Below the pieces are notes generated by a model. It saw only the letters and a program-made list of their open reading frames with translations. It searched no databases and was not told where the DNA came from. The translations under genes and the position numbers were made by a program. A stretch of DNA of 64,000 nt from Bacillus shivajii (GTDB lineage Bacteria > Bacillota > Bacilli > Bacillales > Salisediminibacteriaceae). Positions 15,485 to 23,179 of the stretch are shown here, one piece after another. The stretch is from contig NZ_CP084703.1 in assembly GCF_020519665.1 (NCBI RefSeq), positions 4,030,001 through 4,094,000 of the forward strand. The letters are read 5' to 3'. Numbering within the stretch: the stretch's first letter is position 1; each line of letters starts with the position of its first letter.

Positions 15485-15961
15485 ATGACAAAAGTTCTAG
15501 AAAACTACGAAATCAATCCAGACACGATGGCCATTCTTCCAGCAAAGGAGGTAGAATACGACACCATTGTGATTGAGAAACATGCCAAGTACTATGTAAA
15601 ACAAACGCCACTAAAAATGATCAAGCTAGCTTGTCTTGATGGAGGATCGAATTATCAAGGGAGACGAGAGGCTGTTACGCACTTAACAGGAGCCATGCAA
15701 AAAATGCCAATCCCGATCAACCCTAACTTAAACATATATGCGTTTCCGACACATTCACCATCCAACATGGACTGCATGTGGCTGTTCTATCAGAACATCC
15801 TCCAGTTAAAACCAGCACCACCACATGACACCACGATTACCTTCACAAACAACGAATCCATCACGATCAACTGTTCCTATTACACGATGGAAAAACAACT
15901 ACATCGAACTTCATATTGTGTCATCCGCTTTTCAAATCAGGCGATGGCAATGACACCGTAA
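15485..15961 (+). CDS. comK: ComK-family competence transcription factor, paralog 1
   Basis: 158 aa from ATG 15485, with AAAGGAG in front; the frame is open further upstream, but without a ribosome site. ComK-like features run the full length: ENYEINPDTMAILP, YYVKQTPLKMI, GSNYQGRREA, IYAFPTHSPSNMDCMW, then ITFTNNESITINCSYY and a conserved YRT/HRTSY tail. B. subtilis ComK is 192 aa. This protein stops right after the DNA-binding core and lacks the C-terminal tail with the MecA-recognised FMLYPK motif. It may therefore escape ClpC/MecA proteolysis or oligomerise differently. A second paralog follows 320 bp downstream. Confidence 0.9.
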   Translation: MTKVLENYEINPDTMAILPAKEVEYDTIVIEKHAKYYVKQTPLKMIKLACLDGGSNYQGRREAVTHLTGAMQKMPIPINPNLNIYAFPTHSPSNMDCMWLFYQNILQLKPAPPHDTTITFTNNESITINCSYYTMEKQLHRTSYCVIRFSNQAMAMTP

Positions 15962-16054
15962 AAAAATATCGTAAAGCATCGTTCAAATAGAAAGAGCAAC
16001 GAACACACAACACCACATAAAAACAGAACATTCAGTTAATTCCCGTTATAAAAA

Positions 16055-16096
16055 GTCGCTAACAGGATCTTATATATAACGGAATGTTAGCGGCTA
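16055..16096. terminator. Hairpin of the 'GCCGCTAAC' family
   Basis: AGTCGCTAACAGG ... AATGTTAGCGGCT stem behind comK paralog 1. Immediately adjacent (16092-16140) is a truncated copy of the small-gene tail found intact at 17152-17307. Confidence 0.6.
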
Positions 16097-16140
16097 TCGT
16101 TTGTTAGTTCTTGCTTTTTCTTGTTGATCAATCGGTTGAT
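16092..16140 (-). pseudogene. Relic tail of the 51-aa small gene
   Basis: On the minus strand it encodes MINRLINKKKQELTNDSR-stop. That is almost the same as the end of the intact small protein at 17152-17307 (MINQCINKKKQELTNESR-stop), with the hairpin starting at the same point. Upstream coding sequence is lost at a REP-like element. This shows that comK plus the convergent small gene was duplicated as a block. Confidence 0.7.
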
Positions 16141-16155
16141 CATGTGATTAGAATG

Positions 16156-16265
16156 AGGTCCCCATACCAAGACCGTTCCAATGCTTCATGGAAGCAGTAG
16201 TACCGTCCCCTTGCTTCTTCCAACTTGCAAAACGAATACAAGGAAGCACGAGAAACGTCCCCACG
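16156..16265. repeat. Cluster of three REP-like units
   Basis: Three degenerate REP-like units in a row: 16156-16188 (GTCCCC ... ACCGTTCCAATGCTTC), 16189-16220 (GGAAGCAGTAGTACCGTCCC, then CTTGCTTC) and 16241-16265 (GGAAGCACGAGAAACGTCCC). The last one ends directly at the ribosome-binding site of comK paralog 2, so the insertion replaced that gene's native upstream region. Confidence 0.65.
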
Positions 16266-16279
16266 AAAGGAGAATTGAC

Positions 16280-16759
16280 ATGGCAAAGATTATTCAAGAT
16301 TATGAGATTAATGAGGAAACAATTGCTTTGATTCCAGCAAAAAGTATTGAGTACGATACGATTGTACTTGAGGAGAATGCTAAGTATTATGTAAAACAAA
16401 CACCGATCAACATCATTAATAAGGGGTGTTTAGAAGGCGGATCGGATTACAAAGGGCGGCGAAGAGCGGTCACTCATTTAACTGGTACGGTCAATAAAGT
16501 GCCGATTCCCATTAACCCTCATTTAAACCTATATGCGTTCCCTACTCATTCTCCGAAACATCGTGAATGCAGTTGGCTGTTCTATCATCATATTCGAAAA
16601 CTCACACCTGAATCTCCACATGAAACGACTGTAACCTTCACGAATGACGATTCTATTCAAATGAACGTTTCCTATTCGATCTTAGAAAAACAAATTTATA
16701 GGACATCCTATTGTGTCATTCGATTTTCAAACCAACCAATGCCTTTAGTAGACCAATAA
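16280..16759 (+). CDS. comK: ComK-family competence transcription factor, paralog 2
   Basis: 159 aa from ATG 16280, with AAAGGAG 9 nt upstream. It is closely similar to paralog 1 throughout (QDYEINEETIALIP, KYYVKQTPINII, GSDYKGRRRAVTHLTG, LYAFPTHSPKH, YRTSYCVIRFSNQPM). It also ends early and lacks the FMLYPK-containing tail of B. subtilis ComK. REP-like elements sit where a promoter with K-boxes would be expected, so its control may differ from paralog 1. Cytoplasmic DNA-binding activator; partner promoters are not identifiable here. Confidence 0.9.
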   Translation: MAKIIQDYEINEETIALIPAKSIEYDTIVLEENAKYYVKQTPINIINKGCLEGGSDYKGRRRAVTHLTGTVNKVPIPINPHLNLYAFPTHSPKHRECSWLFYHHIRKLTPESPHETTVTFTNDDSIQMNVSYSILEKQIYRTSYCVIRFSNQPMPLVDQ

Positions 16760-16857
16760 AAAAATTAGTTTTTCCATGTTTTCACTATTTTCCGTATATA
16801 GACGGTGGTTCCTTCTTGTCGTCCAACAGACAATGGTTAAACAAGGAGATTGTTCGT

Positions 16858-17064
16858 ATGGACAAGAAGGAATCTCATAAAAATGTTTTAGGGAATACAA
16901 TCCGTTACTTTCGAGACCAAAGAGGATATTCACAAGAACAATTAGCCGAATTTTCCAAGTTAAATAGTACGTATATTCGTGATCTTGAACGGGACCTATC
17001 AAGTCCTACAGCCTATACTTTAGGGAGAAACTCATCAGGGCTCGGCTTGAATATTTTATCCTAG
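16858..17064 (+). CDS. Short XRE family HTH protein (SinR-like, C-terminally truncated)
   Basis: 68 aa from ATG 16858 (AAGGAG in front). HTH region: LGNTIRYFRDQRGYSQEQLAEFSKLNSTYIRDLERDLSSPTAYTL. It ends GRNSSGLGLNILS-stop, where homologous domains usually continue LGLNISELF. A frameshift or early stop has probably trimmed it by a few residues. Located between comK paralog 2 and the convergent small genes. Confidence 0.65.
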   Translation: MDKKESHKNVLGNTIRYFRDQRGYSQEQLAEFSKLNSTYIRDLERDLSSPTAYTLGRNSSGLGLNILS

Positions 17065-17110
17065 TAACAGCCCAACACAAAAGAGTGAATATTCAGATAT
17101 TTAAAGGTAT

Positions 17111-17162
17111 AAAAAATCAATAGCCGCTATTACTCCATTTACAACCGAGTGTTAGCGGCTTT
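17111..17162 (-). terminator. Terminator of the 17152-17307 gene
   Basis: On the minus strand AGCCGCTAACACTC ... GAGTAATAGCGGCT is followed by ATTGATTTTTT. The stem begins within the last codons (SR-stop) of the gene. Same family as 1246, 10411 and 16055. Confidence 0.7.
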
Positions 17163-17307
17163 CGTTTGTTAATTCTTGCTTTTTCTTGTTGATGCATTGA
17201 TTGATCATTTGTTGTATTTCCTCAAGCTTATTGATGTCGCTTACGTCTTGAAGAATATACCTTGCGGTCTTTTTGATTGTTTTAGGATATTCGTTGAAAT
17301 CTTTCAT
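17152..17307 (-). CDS. Small hypothetical protein (51 aa)
   Basis: 51 aa, MKDFNEYPKTIKKTARYILQ ... KKKQELTNESR; basic and helical. ATG 17307 has AGGTGA 5 nt upstream. It is second in a two-gene unit with 17334-17480. A truncated duplicate of its end lies at 16092-16140, so the sequence is duplicated in this genome. No family recognised. Confidence 0.55.
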   Translation of the reverse strand: MKDFNEYPKTIKKTARYILQDVSDINKLEEIQQMINQCINKKKQELTNESR

Positions 17308-17333
17308 GTACATCACCTACTTGAGCAAATAAA

Positions 17334-17480
17334 TTACTTCTTAGTTTCCGTTGGATTATGGAGTCCTTCTGCTAACCTTTGTTCGATTAGTTGTAAGACG
17401 TTCGTAGCTTGCCAATCAGGTTCTTTATCAGCACGTTGCTTGATTTCGTTCATTAACTTTTTCAGTTCTTCTACTCCCAC
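17334..17480 (-). CDS. Small hypothetical protein (48 aa)
   Basis: 48 aa from GTG 17480 with a strong GAGGGGGAA ribosome site. The sequence VGVEELKKLMNEIKQRADKE ... LAEGLHNPTETKK is helical and charged. It precedes the 51-aa gene by 26 nt on the same strand. Its upstream side abuts the terminator of the polysaccharide cluster, so it may be transcribed by read-through or from a short promoter there. No family recognised. Confidence 0.5.
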   Translation of the reverse strand: MGVEELKKLMNEIKQRADKEPDWQATNVLQLIEQRLAEGLHNPTETKK

Positions 17481-17497
17481 TATGTTCTTCCCCCTCT

Positions 17498-17540
17498 AAA
17501 AAGAATAACCGGTCAAATACCACTATGGAATTGACCGGCT
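17498..17540 (-). terminator. Terminator of the polysaccharide cluster
   Basis: CCGGTCAA ... TTGACCGG stem, with TTATTCTTTTT following on the minus strand, right behind wecB. It closes the roughly 27-kb minus-strand cluster. Confidence 0.75.
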
Positions 17541-17545
17541 TGGAT

Positions 17546-18700
17546 TCAATATTTTATTTTAAAATCCGTTGGGCGCTCTTCTAACTTACCAAAATGATAA
17601 AGAATTGCATCGACAATTCTTTTTGATGCGTTACCGTCACCATAAGGGTTAGACGCCTTAGACATACTTTCATACGTTTCAGAGTTACGAAGTAAGTCAG
17701 TTGTTGTTTGATAGATTGTTTCTTCGTCTGTTCCTACTAATTTGAGCGTTCCTGCCTCAACACCTTCAGGGCGCTCTGTTGTATCACGTAAAACAAGAAC
17801 TGGCTTTCCAAGGGACGGTGCCTCTTCTTGGATACCTCCAGAGTCTGTCAAAATAATATGAGCTTTTGACGAGAAGTTATGGAAGTCTTTGACTCCTAAT
17901 GGCTCGATTAAATGGATACGATCATCATCACCAAGAACTCTGTTAGCAATTTCTTTCACGACTGGATTTAAGTGAACAGGGTAAACGACTTGATAACCTG
18001 AATTCTCTTCTACAACTCTTTTAACTGTTTGGAAGATATTCTCCATTGGACCGCCTAAGTTCTCACGACGGTGAGAAGTTAAAAGAATCATTTTGTCATT
18101 ACCAATATCATTAAAGACTGCATGATGATAGTTCTCATCTACCGTTGACTTTAGTGCATCAATCGCTGTGTTCCCTGTCACAAAAATATCTTTACTTTTT
18201 TTATTCTCTTTTAATAAGCTTTCTCGAGCTTTATCAGTTGGTGCAAAATGTAGATCAGCCATAACACCTGTTAACTGTCTGTTCATTTCTTCAGGGAACG
18301 GTGAATACTTATTCCACGTACGCAACCCTGCTTCAACGTGACCGACAGCAATTTGGTTGTAAAATGCCGCTAGACTTCCGACAAACGTCGTTGTTGTATC
18401 TCCGTGAACGAGAACGATATCAGGCTTGACTTCTTTCATAATTCGGTCAAGGCCTTCTAGTGCTCGTGCTGTCACTTCTATTAACGTTTGGCGGTCTTTC
18501 ATGATATTGAGGTCATGATCAGGTTCAACTTGGAATATTTCAAGCACTTGATCTAGCATTTCACGATGTTGTCCTGTTACAGTAACAATTGATTCGATTT
18601 GATCGTGCTTTTCTAACTCTAATACGAGTGGGGACATTTTTATTGCTTCTGGGCGTGTCCCAAAAATTGTCATGACTTTTACTTTCTCCACTTTATTCAC
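17546..18700 (-). CDS. wecB: UDP-N-acetylglucosamine 2-epimerase (non-hydrolysing)
   Basis: 384 aa, normal length for WecB/MnaA. The core start VMTIFGTRPEAIKMSPLV is followed by VTGQHREMLDQVL, HVEAGLRT, TSHRRENLG and LTDSGGIQEEAPSLGKPVLVLRDTTERPE, all family signatures. It interconverts UDP-GlcNAc and UDP-ManNAc. Next to wecC it would supply UDP-ManNAcA for the surface polysaccharide; it may also feed wall teichoic acid linkage. The exact start is uncertain (GTG 18700 or an internal start close to MTIFG). Last gene of the cluster. Confidence 0.93.
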   Translation of the reverse strand: MNKVEKVKVMTIFGTRPEAIKMSPLVLELEKHDQIESIVTVTGQHREMLDQVLEIFQVEPDHDLNIMKDRQTLIEVTARALEGLDRIMKEVKPDIVLVHGDTTTTFVGSLAAFYNQIAVGHVEAGLRTWNKYSPFPEEMNRQLTGVMADLHFAPTDKARESLLKENKKSKDIFVTGNTAIDALKSTVDENYHHAVFNDIGNDKMILLTSHRRENLGGPMENIFQTVKRVVEENSGYQVVYPVHLNPVVKEIANRVLGDDDRIHLIEPLGVKDFHNFSSKAHIILTDSGGIQEEAPSLGKPVLVLRDTTERPEGVEAGTLKLVGTDEETIYQTTTDLLRNSETYESMSKASNPYGDGNASKRIVDAILYHFGKLEERPTDFKIKY

Positions 18701-18718
18701 AACCTAACTAGACTATGT

Positions 18719-19999
18719 TTAATTACTACCAACTAATGCCTTATTTAATGAACTGTATAAGTTTCCAAAGTTAATGTATTCTACTTCATTTGGTGATTCT
18801 TTGACCACATTCTTTGTGTCGAAAACAACTTTATTATTCATTCCAGCAAAGTATGTTTCGTTAAATTGCTTGAATTCGTTGTGATCAGTAAGGATTAATA
18901 CTAAATCAGAACCTTTTACCGCTTCTTCCATATCTTTTATAACAAAGTCTTCTTTTACGTGAGGATCATAGGCACGAACCTCTAAGTTACCTTGATTCGT
19001 TAACATATGATAGATTTCCATTGCAGGGCTTTCACGAATATCATCTACATTCCCTTTGTAGGTTAAACCAAATACTGTGACAACTTTTCCATCGGCGTTG
19101 TTTAGTAAACGGTTGGTGTTGTCAACAACATATTCTGGCATTGAGTTATTAATATTACGAGCCTTTTTGATCATTTGAGCAGACTCAGGTGCTTTCGCAA
19201 TAATAAAATATGGGTCTACCGCTAAACAATGCCCTCCTACACCAGGTCCTGGTGTATGCAAGTTTACTCTAGGGTGTTTATTGGCCATTTCAATCACATC
19301 TAACGCATTAATATCTAATTCATTACATACTTTTGTTAATTCATTAGCGAGTGCAATGTTTACATCTCTAAACGTATTTTCCATGAGCTTCGACATTTCT
19401 GCTGTTTTGGCATTCGTTTTAATAATTTCACCTTGTACAAATGTTTCATAAACTTTTGCACCTGCTTCAGTACAAGCTTCAGTAACTCCACCAACAATTC
19501 TATTATTGTAAATAAGTTCATGCATAATTTGCCCTGGTAAAACTCTTTCAGGACAATGTACTAAAAAGATATCTTCCCCTATAGTAAGCCCTGCTTCTTC
19601 TATAAGTGGTTTCACATGATCATCCATCGTTCTTGGAGCAATAGTAGACTCAACAATAATTGTATTTCCTTTTTCCATGTAAGGAAGTGCAGCTCTTGTA
19701 GCACTTAACACATATGTTAAATCACATGACTTGTGCTCGTCCTCTTTATTTGGGGTTGGAACAGCTACAATAAACACATCTGATTTTTCTGGTTCCATTG
19801 ACGCTTTAAACGTTCCTCCTTCTAATACTTCATTTAATGCATCTTGTAATCCAGGTTCTTCAATGTGAATGGTTCCATTATTTAATGAATCTATTACTTC
19901 CGACTTTACATCAACACCAACTACATCAACACCATGTTTAGCAAACATGATCGATGTTGGCAATCCAATATACCCTAAACCTATTGTACATATATTCAT
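18719..19999 (-). CDS. wecC: UDP-N-acetyl-D-mannosamine dehydrogenase
   Basis: 426 aa nucleotide-sugar dehydrogenase. It has an N-terminal Rossmann motif GLGYIGLPT, the central CPERVLPG segment, and GPGVGGHCLAVDPYF with the catalytic Cys. The C-terminal UDP-binding domain (VTVFGLTYKGNVDDIRESPA) is present. It oxidises UDP-ManNAc to UDP-ManNAcA using NAD. It is 18 nt upstream of wecB in the operon. A second, decayed gene of the same family lies at 31195-32085. Confidence 0.92.
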   Translation of the reverse strand: MNICTIGLGYIGLPTSIMFAKHGVDVVGVDVKSEVIDSLNNGTIHIEEPGLQDALNEVLEGGTFKASMEPEKSDVFIVAVPTPNKEDEHKSCDLTYVLSATRAALPYMEKGNTIIVESTIAPRTMDDHVKPLIEEAGLTIGEDIFLVHCPERVLPGQIMHELIYNNRIVGGVTEACTEAGAKVYETFVQGEIIKTNAKTAEMSKLMENTFRDVNIALANELTKVCNELDINALDVIEMANKHPRVNLHTPGPGVGGHCLAVDPYFIIAKAPESAQMIKKARNINNSMPEYVVDNTNRLLNNADGKVVTVFGLTYKGNVDDIRESPAMEIYHMLTNQGNLEVRAYDPHVKEDFVIKDMEEAVKGSDLVLILTDHNEFKQFNETYFAGMNNKVVFDTKNVVKESPNEVEYINFGNLYSSLNKALVGSN

Positions 20000-20064
20000 G
20001 TGTAGGACACCCCTTTACTTTTATAATTTACTTCCTATACCTTCGAGGATATAAAAATTATTAA

Positions 20065-21363
20065 TCAATGTTTATTTTTTCCGTTATGCTTGATTACAGA
20101 AAATGTGTTAATCACCGATAATACACAAAGGAACATTTGTGAAAGTACAGTTGCAACTGCAATATAGTAAAAAGCCAAACCAAAATTAAGAAATAACACG
20201 CCTAAAATTATGTTCAAACCTAGACTGAGTAATTGTATCTTTATTAAAAAAGACTCCTTGTTTTGCGCTATACTTATTGTATTACTGTACATTGTTACAA
20301 CATTAAATATTTGCCCTATATAAAGAATTAATATAATTATGATTCCGTCAATGTATTCCACATATAAATTTCTTATAAATATAGAAGAAACGAAAAAGAT
20401 ACAAGTATTAATTACTAATAAAGAAGGAATTAATAAAAAAATGATTTTTTTATATAATATCAAGGCACTTCGGGATGAATCTATGACTGAGAATTTTTTT
20501 AATAGCTTGGGATACATTATATAATTAATACCTTGTAATAAAATCATAGTTCCGGCGACTATATTTGTTGCAAATGTATATACTCCTAGTTTTTCTATAC
20601 CAAAAAAGGAACTGACTATTATTTTGTCAGTGTTTAAAAATAATAAATAATTTAAGTTGTATAATAATAAAGAAATGCCTAATATAAAATGATTATATAA
20701 AGCCATTTTACTTTCAGTAAAATGGCTTTTCTTTAGTGGAGAAAGACTTTCTCTAGTTATCTCTTTAGTAGCAAACCTATAAAATAGATTCGACAATAGA
20801 ACAGCAATTAAGTAAAAGGTTATAATCAAATTTATGTTTATTTTTCCTATAAAAGCTAATATTAATAACAAGTCTATAAACGCGACTAAAAATAGACCTA
20901 TAGAAATTTTTTTAAACTCTTGAAAAGCCCTTAAGATATTTTCATAAAAAATGTTATATTGTTTTAATATAAGACTTAAATAAACAATAATAATTCCATG
21001 GTTAAAAACTGTTTGAATATTTAAAGCAATAATAATAAAAAGTATAAAAAATAGAATATTACTAGAGACTAATATTAATTGGGATCGTCTTATTGTTAAT
21101 CCTCTTTGTATAAGGTCTGTATGATTAATTGATAGTTGTTTATTTAATGCATAAGTCGACCCCAAAGAAATAAAAACAGAAAATGTTATAAATAACATAA
21201 ATAAACTATAAATTCCAAAATCCTCTACTGTTAGTACACTGGCTAATAATAAGCCTTTTATAAAAATTGTACCTTGCTTAAAGTATTTAGATATAGATAA
21301 TACAAATACATCTTTAATAATATCTCTTTTCGTGTCAATTAATCGAGTTACTTTCGATAACAT
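20065..21363 (-). CDS. Wzx-type polysaccharide flippase
   Basis: 432 aa from ATG 21363 (GAGGGTG 7 nt upstream; 7 extra residues of open frame before it are not needed). About 12 hydrophobic segments alternate with short basic loops. The N-terminal KDVFVLSISKYFKQGTIFIKGLLLASVL resembles the Polysacc_synt/MATE-like flippase fold. It would flip the undecaprenyl-linked repeat unit outward. The very AT-rich codon use, like most of 20-38 kb, suggests the sugar-specific part of the cluster was acquired. Confidence 0.82.
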   Translation of the reverse strand: MLSKVTRLIDTKRDIIKDVFVLSISKYFKQGTIFIKGLLLASVLTVEDFGIYSLFMLFITFSVFISLGSTYALNKQLSINHTDLIQRGLTIRRSQLILVSSNILFFILFIIIALNIQTVFNHGIIIVYLSLILKQYNIFYENILRAFQEFKKISIGLFLVAFIDLLLILAFIGKININLIITFYLIAVLLSNLFYRFATKEITRESLSPLKKSHFTESKMALYNHFILGISLLLYNLNYLLFLNTDKIIVSSFFGIEKLGVYTFATNIVAGTMILLQGINYIMYPKLLKKFSVIDSSRSALILYKKIIFLLIPSLLVINTCIFFVSSIFIRNLYVEYIDGIIIILILYIGQIFNVVTMYSNTISIAQNKESFLIKIQLLSLGLNIILGVLFLNFGLAFYYIAVATVLSQMFLCVLSVINTFSVIKHNGKNKH

Positions 21364-22112
21364 TTTAACACCCTCACTATACACCGAACCCTAAAGATTA
21401 TTTTAAAACAAAGACTGTAAATAATACCTAAGCCAGTAGAAGAATCAATATATAGTAAGTAAATTTTCTTCTACTAGCTATCCTACTATAGATTAGCATA
21501 GTAGGGTTAGATTTGATTATTCACTTTTTTATGAAATTATTCTGGACATTCACTTCCTATTTGAAGACGAGCCGCTTAGCCTCCTCAAGTCAAAACCATG
21601 TGTCTCGACAATAATACACTCGACGGAACTACGTATATTGTAGCAATTTCCCATGCTTGAGACCCAAGTGCAGGAGTACTTTAACGGCAAAGGTTTTTGC
21701 CAACCTTTACTATTAAACCTTTTGACAAAGAGAAAATTCGAGTCGAATCTAATAGACTCTGGCTCATTGGTTTGTTATAAGCAATAACCAATTCCCCATT
21801 CATGCAGTGAACCTGTCTATAGATGTCATTTCGGGACTCTTTCCATAATTCTGAACACCAAACATAGAATTATGGTTGGGTAGTTTAAGTAGTCTTTCGG
21901 TACCCTAAGTGGACCTCTTGACGGCAATATTAGACTCTTAGTCATGTGAATTTTAGATTTAAAAGACTCTCTTGTCGTACAACCAACATAAAGGGTTTCT
22001 TCCTACTCGAGTTAGTTCCCTAGTCACTTACTTAATTCGACATTTAGAGATGTTCCCATTTTACATGCCTTAGAACCATTGAGCCACGTAAGCTTAGAAT
22101 TATGAAATACAT
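21364..22112. other. About 750-bp gap without an intact gene
   Basis: Lies between pseI and the flippase gene. The base composition is less AT-rich than its neighbours. One plus-strand frame (from about 21516) is open except for scattered stops, over two stretches of 40-odd codons that include LETQVQEYFNGKGF. It looks like a decayed coding fragment, possibly an old insertion, but I cannot assign a family. No convincing RNA gene or IS ends were seen. Confidence 0.3.
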
Positions 22113-23159
22113 TTATTTAAACATTTTAAAGGAAACCGGAGTTCCTCTCTTATAATCTTCATTTGCCTTTTTCCCAAGTATATCTTTTATATATTTCGGT
22201 GAAAGGCCGTTTCCAGGTCTAATAGATCTAACGTTCTCTTTTGTAAAAATTTCTCCTTCCTTTATATCTTTCACAACAAATAAAGAGCGAGAAAACTGCC
22301 TACTTTTTATCTTTTTGTCTGTGAGTTTGTAATCAACACATCCTAATGCTTTCTCTGCATCTCTTACTGAATCTACAAGTTGTTTAAATTCCTCTTTATC
22401 AAGGGAAAAACTAGCATCTGGACCACCAATACTCTTATCTAAAATAAAATGTTTTTCAATAACTTTTGCTCCTAAAGCAACTGAGACAATGGGTACTGTC
22501 ACTCCTAAAGTATGGTCTGATAATCCCACTTCCACATTAAAAGTTTCTTTCAGGTTTTGCATTGTTCTTAGGTTTGCATCTTCAATTTTTGCTGGATATG
22601 CAGATGTACACTTTAATAAAATTATCTGATCATTTCCTACTTTTCTACATGCTGTTACAGCATCGTCTATTTCGCTTAGTGTTGCAATTCCAGTTGAAAT
22701 AATTATTGGTTTCTTCTTTGAAGCAACATATTCTATTAATGGAATATCTGTTATTTCAAATGATGCTATCTTATATGCAGGGACCTCTAAGCTTTCTAAC
22801 AAATCAACCGCACTATTGTCAAAAGGACTTGAAAAACAAATTATATCAAGTTCCTCAGCATATTCCATCAACTCTCCATGCCATTCCCATGGAGTATAGG
22901 CCTCTTTATATAGATCATGCAACGTTCTTCCATCCCATATTGTTCCGCTCTTAATCTTAAAATAATCGTTATTACAATCTATCGTAATCGTATCTGCAGT
23001 ATATGTCTGTAACTTTATTGCATCAGCACCAGCCTCTTTAGCTGCTTTGATTGTATCCTTAGCAACATTTATATCATGACCATGATTTGCCGAAAGTTCT
23101 GCAATTATAAAAGTTGGGCTCTTTTTATCAATTTTAAAATCACCTATATTAATTGACAT
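22113..23159 (-). CDS. pseI: Pseudaminic acid synthase
   Basis: 348 aa from ATG 23159 with AGGAGG. NeuB-type TIM barrel: FIIAELSANHGHD, GADAIKLQTY, the EKHF motif, then the C-terminal SAF/antifreeze-like domain (RSLFVVKDIKEGEIFTKENVRSIRPG). The IKSGTIWDGRTLHDLYKEAYTPWEW segment is characteristic of PseI rather than NeuB or LegI. It condenses 2,4-diacylamino-2,4,6-trideoxy-L-altrose with phosphoenolpyruvate. It is last of the pse run; the upstream gene is a formyltransferase instead of pseH. Confidence 0.93.
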   Translation of the reverse strand: MSINIGDFKIDKKSPTFIIAELSANHGHDINVAKDTIKAAKEAGADAIKLQTYTADTITIDCNNDYFKIKSGTIWDGRTLHDLYKEAYTPWEWHGELMEYAEELDIICFSSPFDNSAVDLLESLEVPAYKIASFEITDIPLIEYVASKKKPIIISTGIATLSEIDDAVTACRKVGNDQIILLKCTSAYPAKIEDANLRTMQNLKETFNVEVGLSDHTLGVTVPIVSVALGAKVIEKHFILDKSIGGPDASFSLDKEEFKQLVDSVRDAEKALGCVDYKLTDKKIKSRQFSRSLFVVKDIKEGEIFTKENVRSIRPGNGLSPKYIKDILGKKANEDYKRGTPVSFKMFK

Positions 23160-23179
23160 TTCTTTTCCTCCTGTCATAA

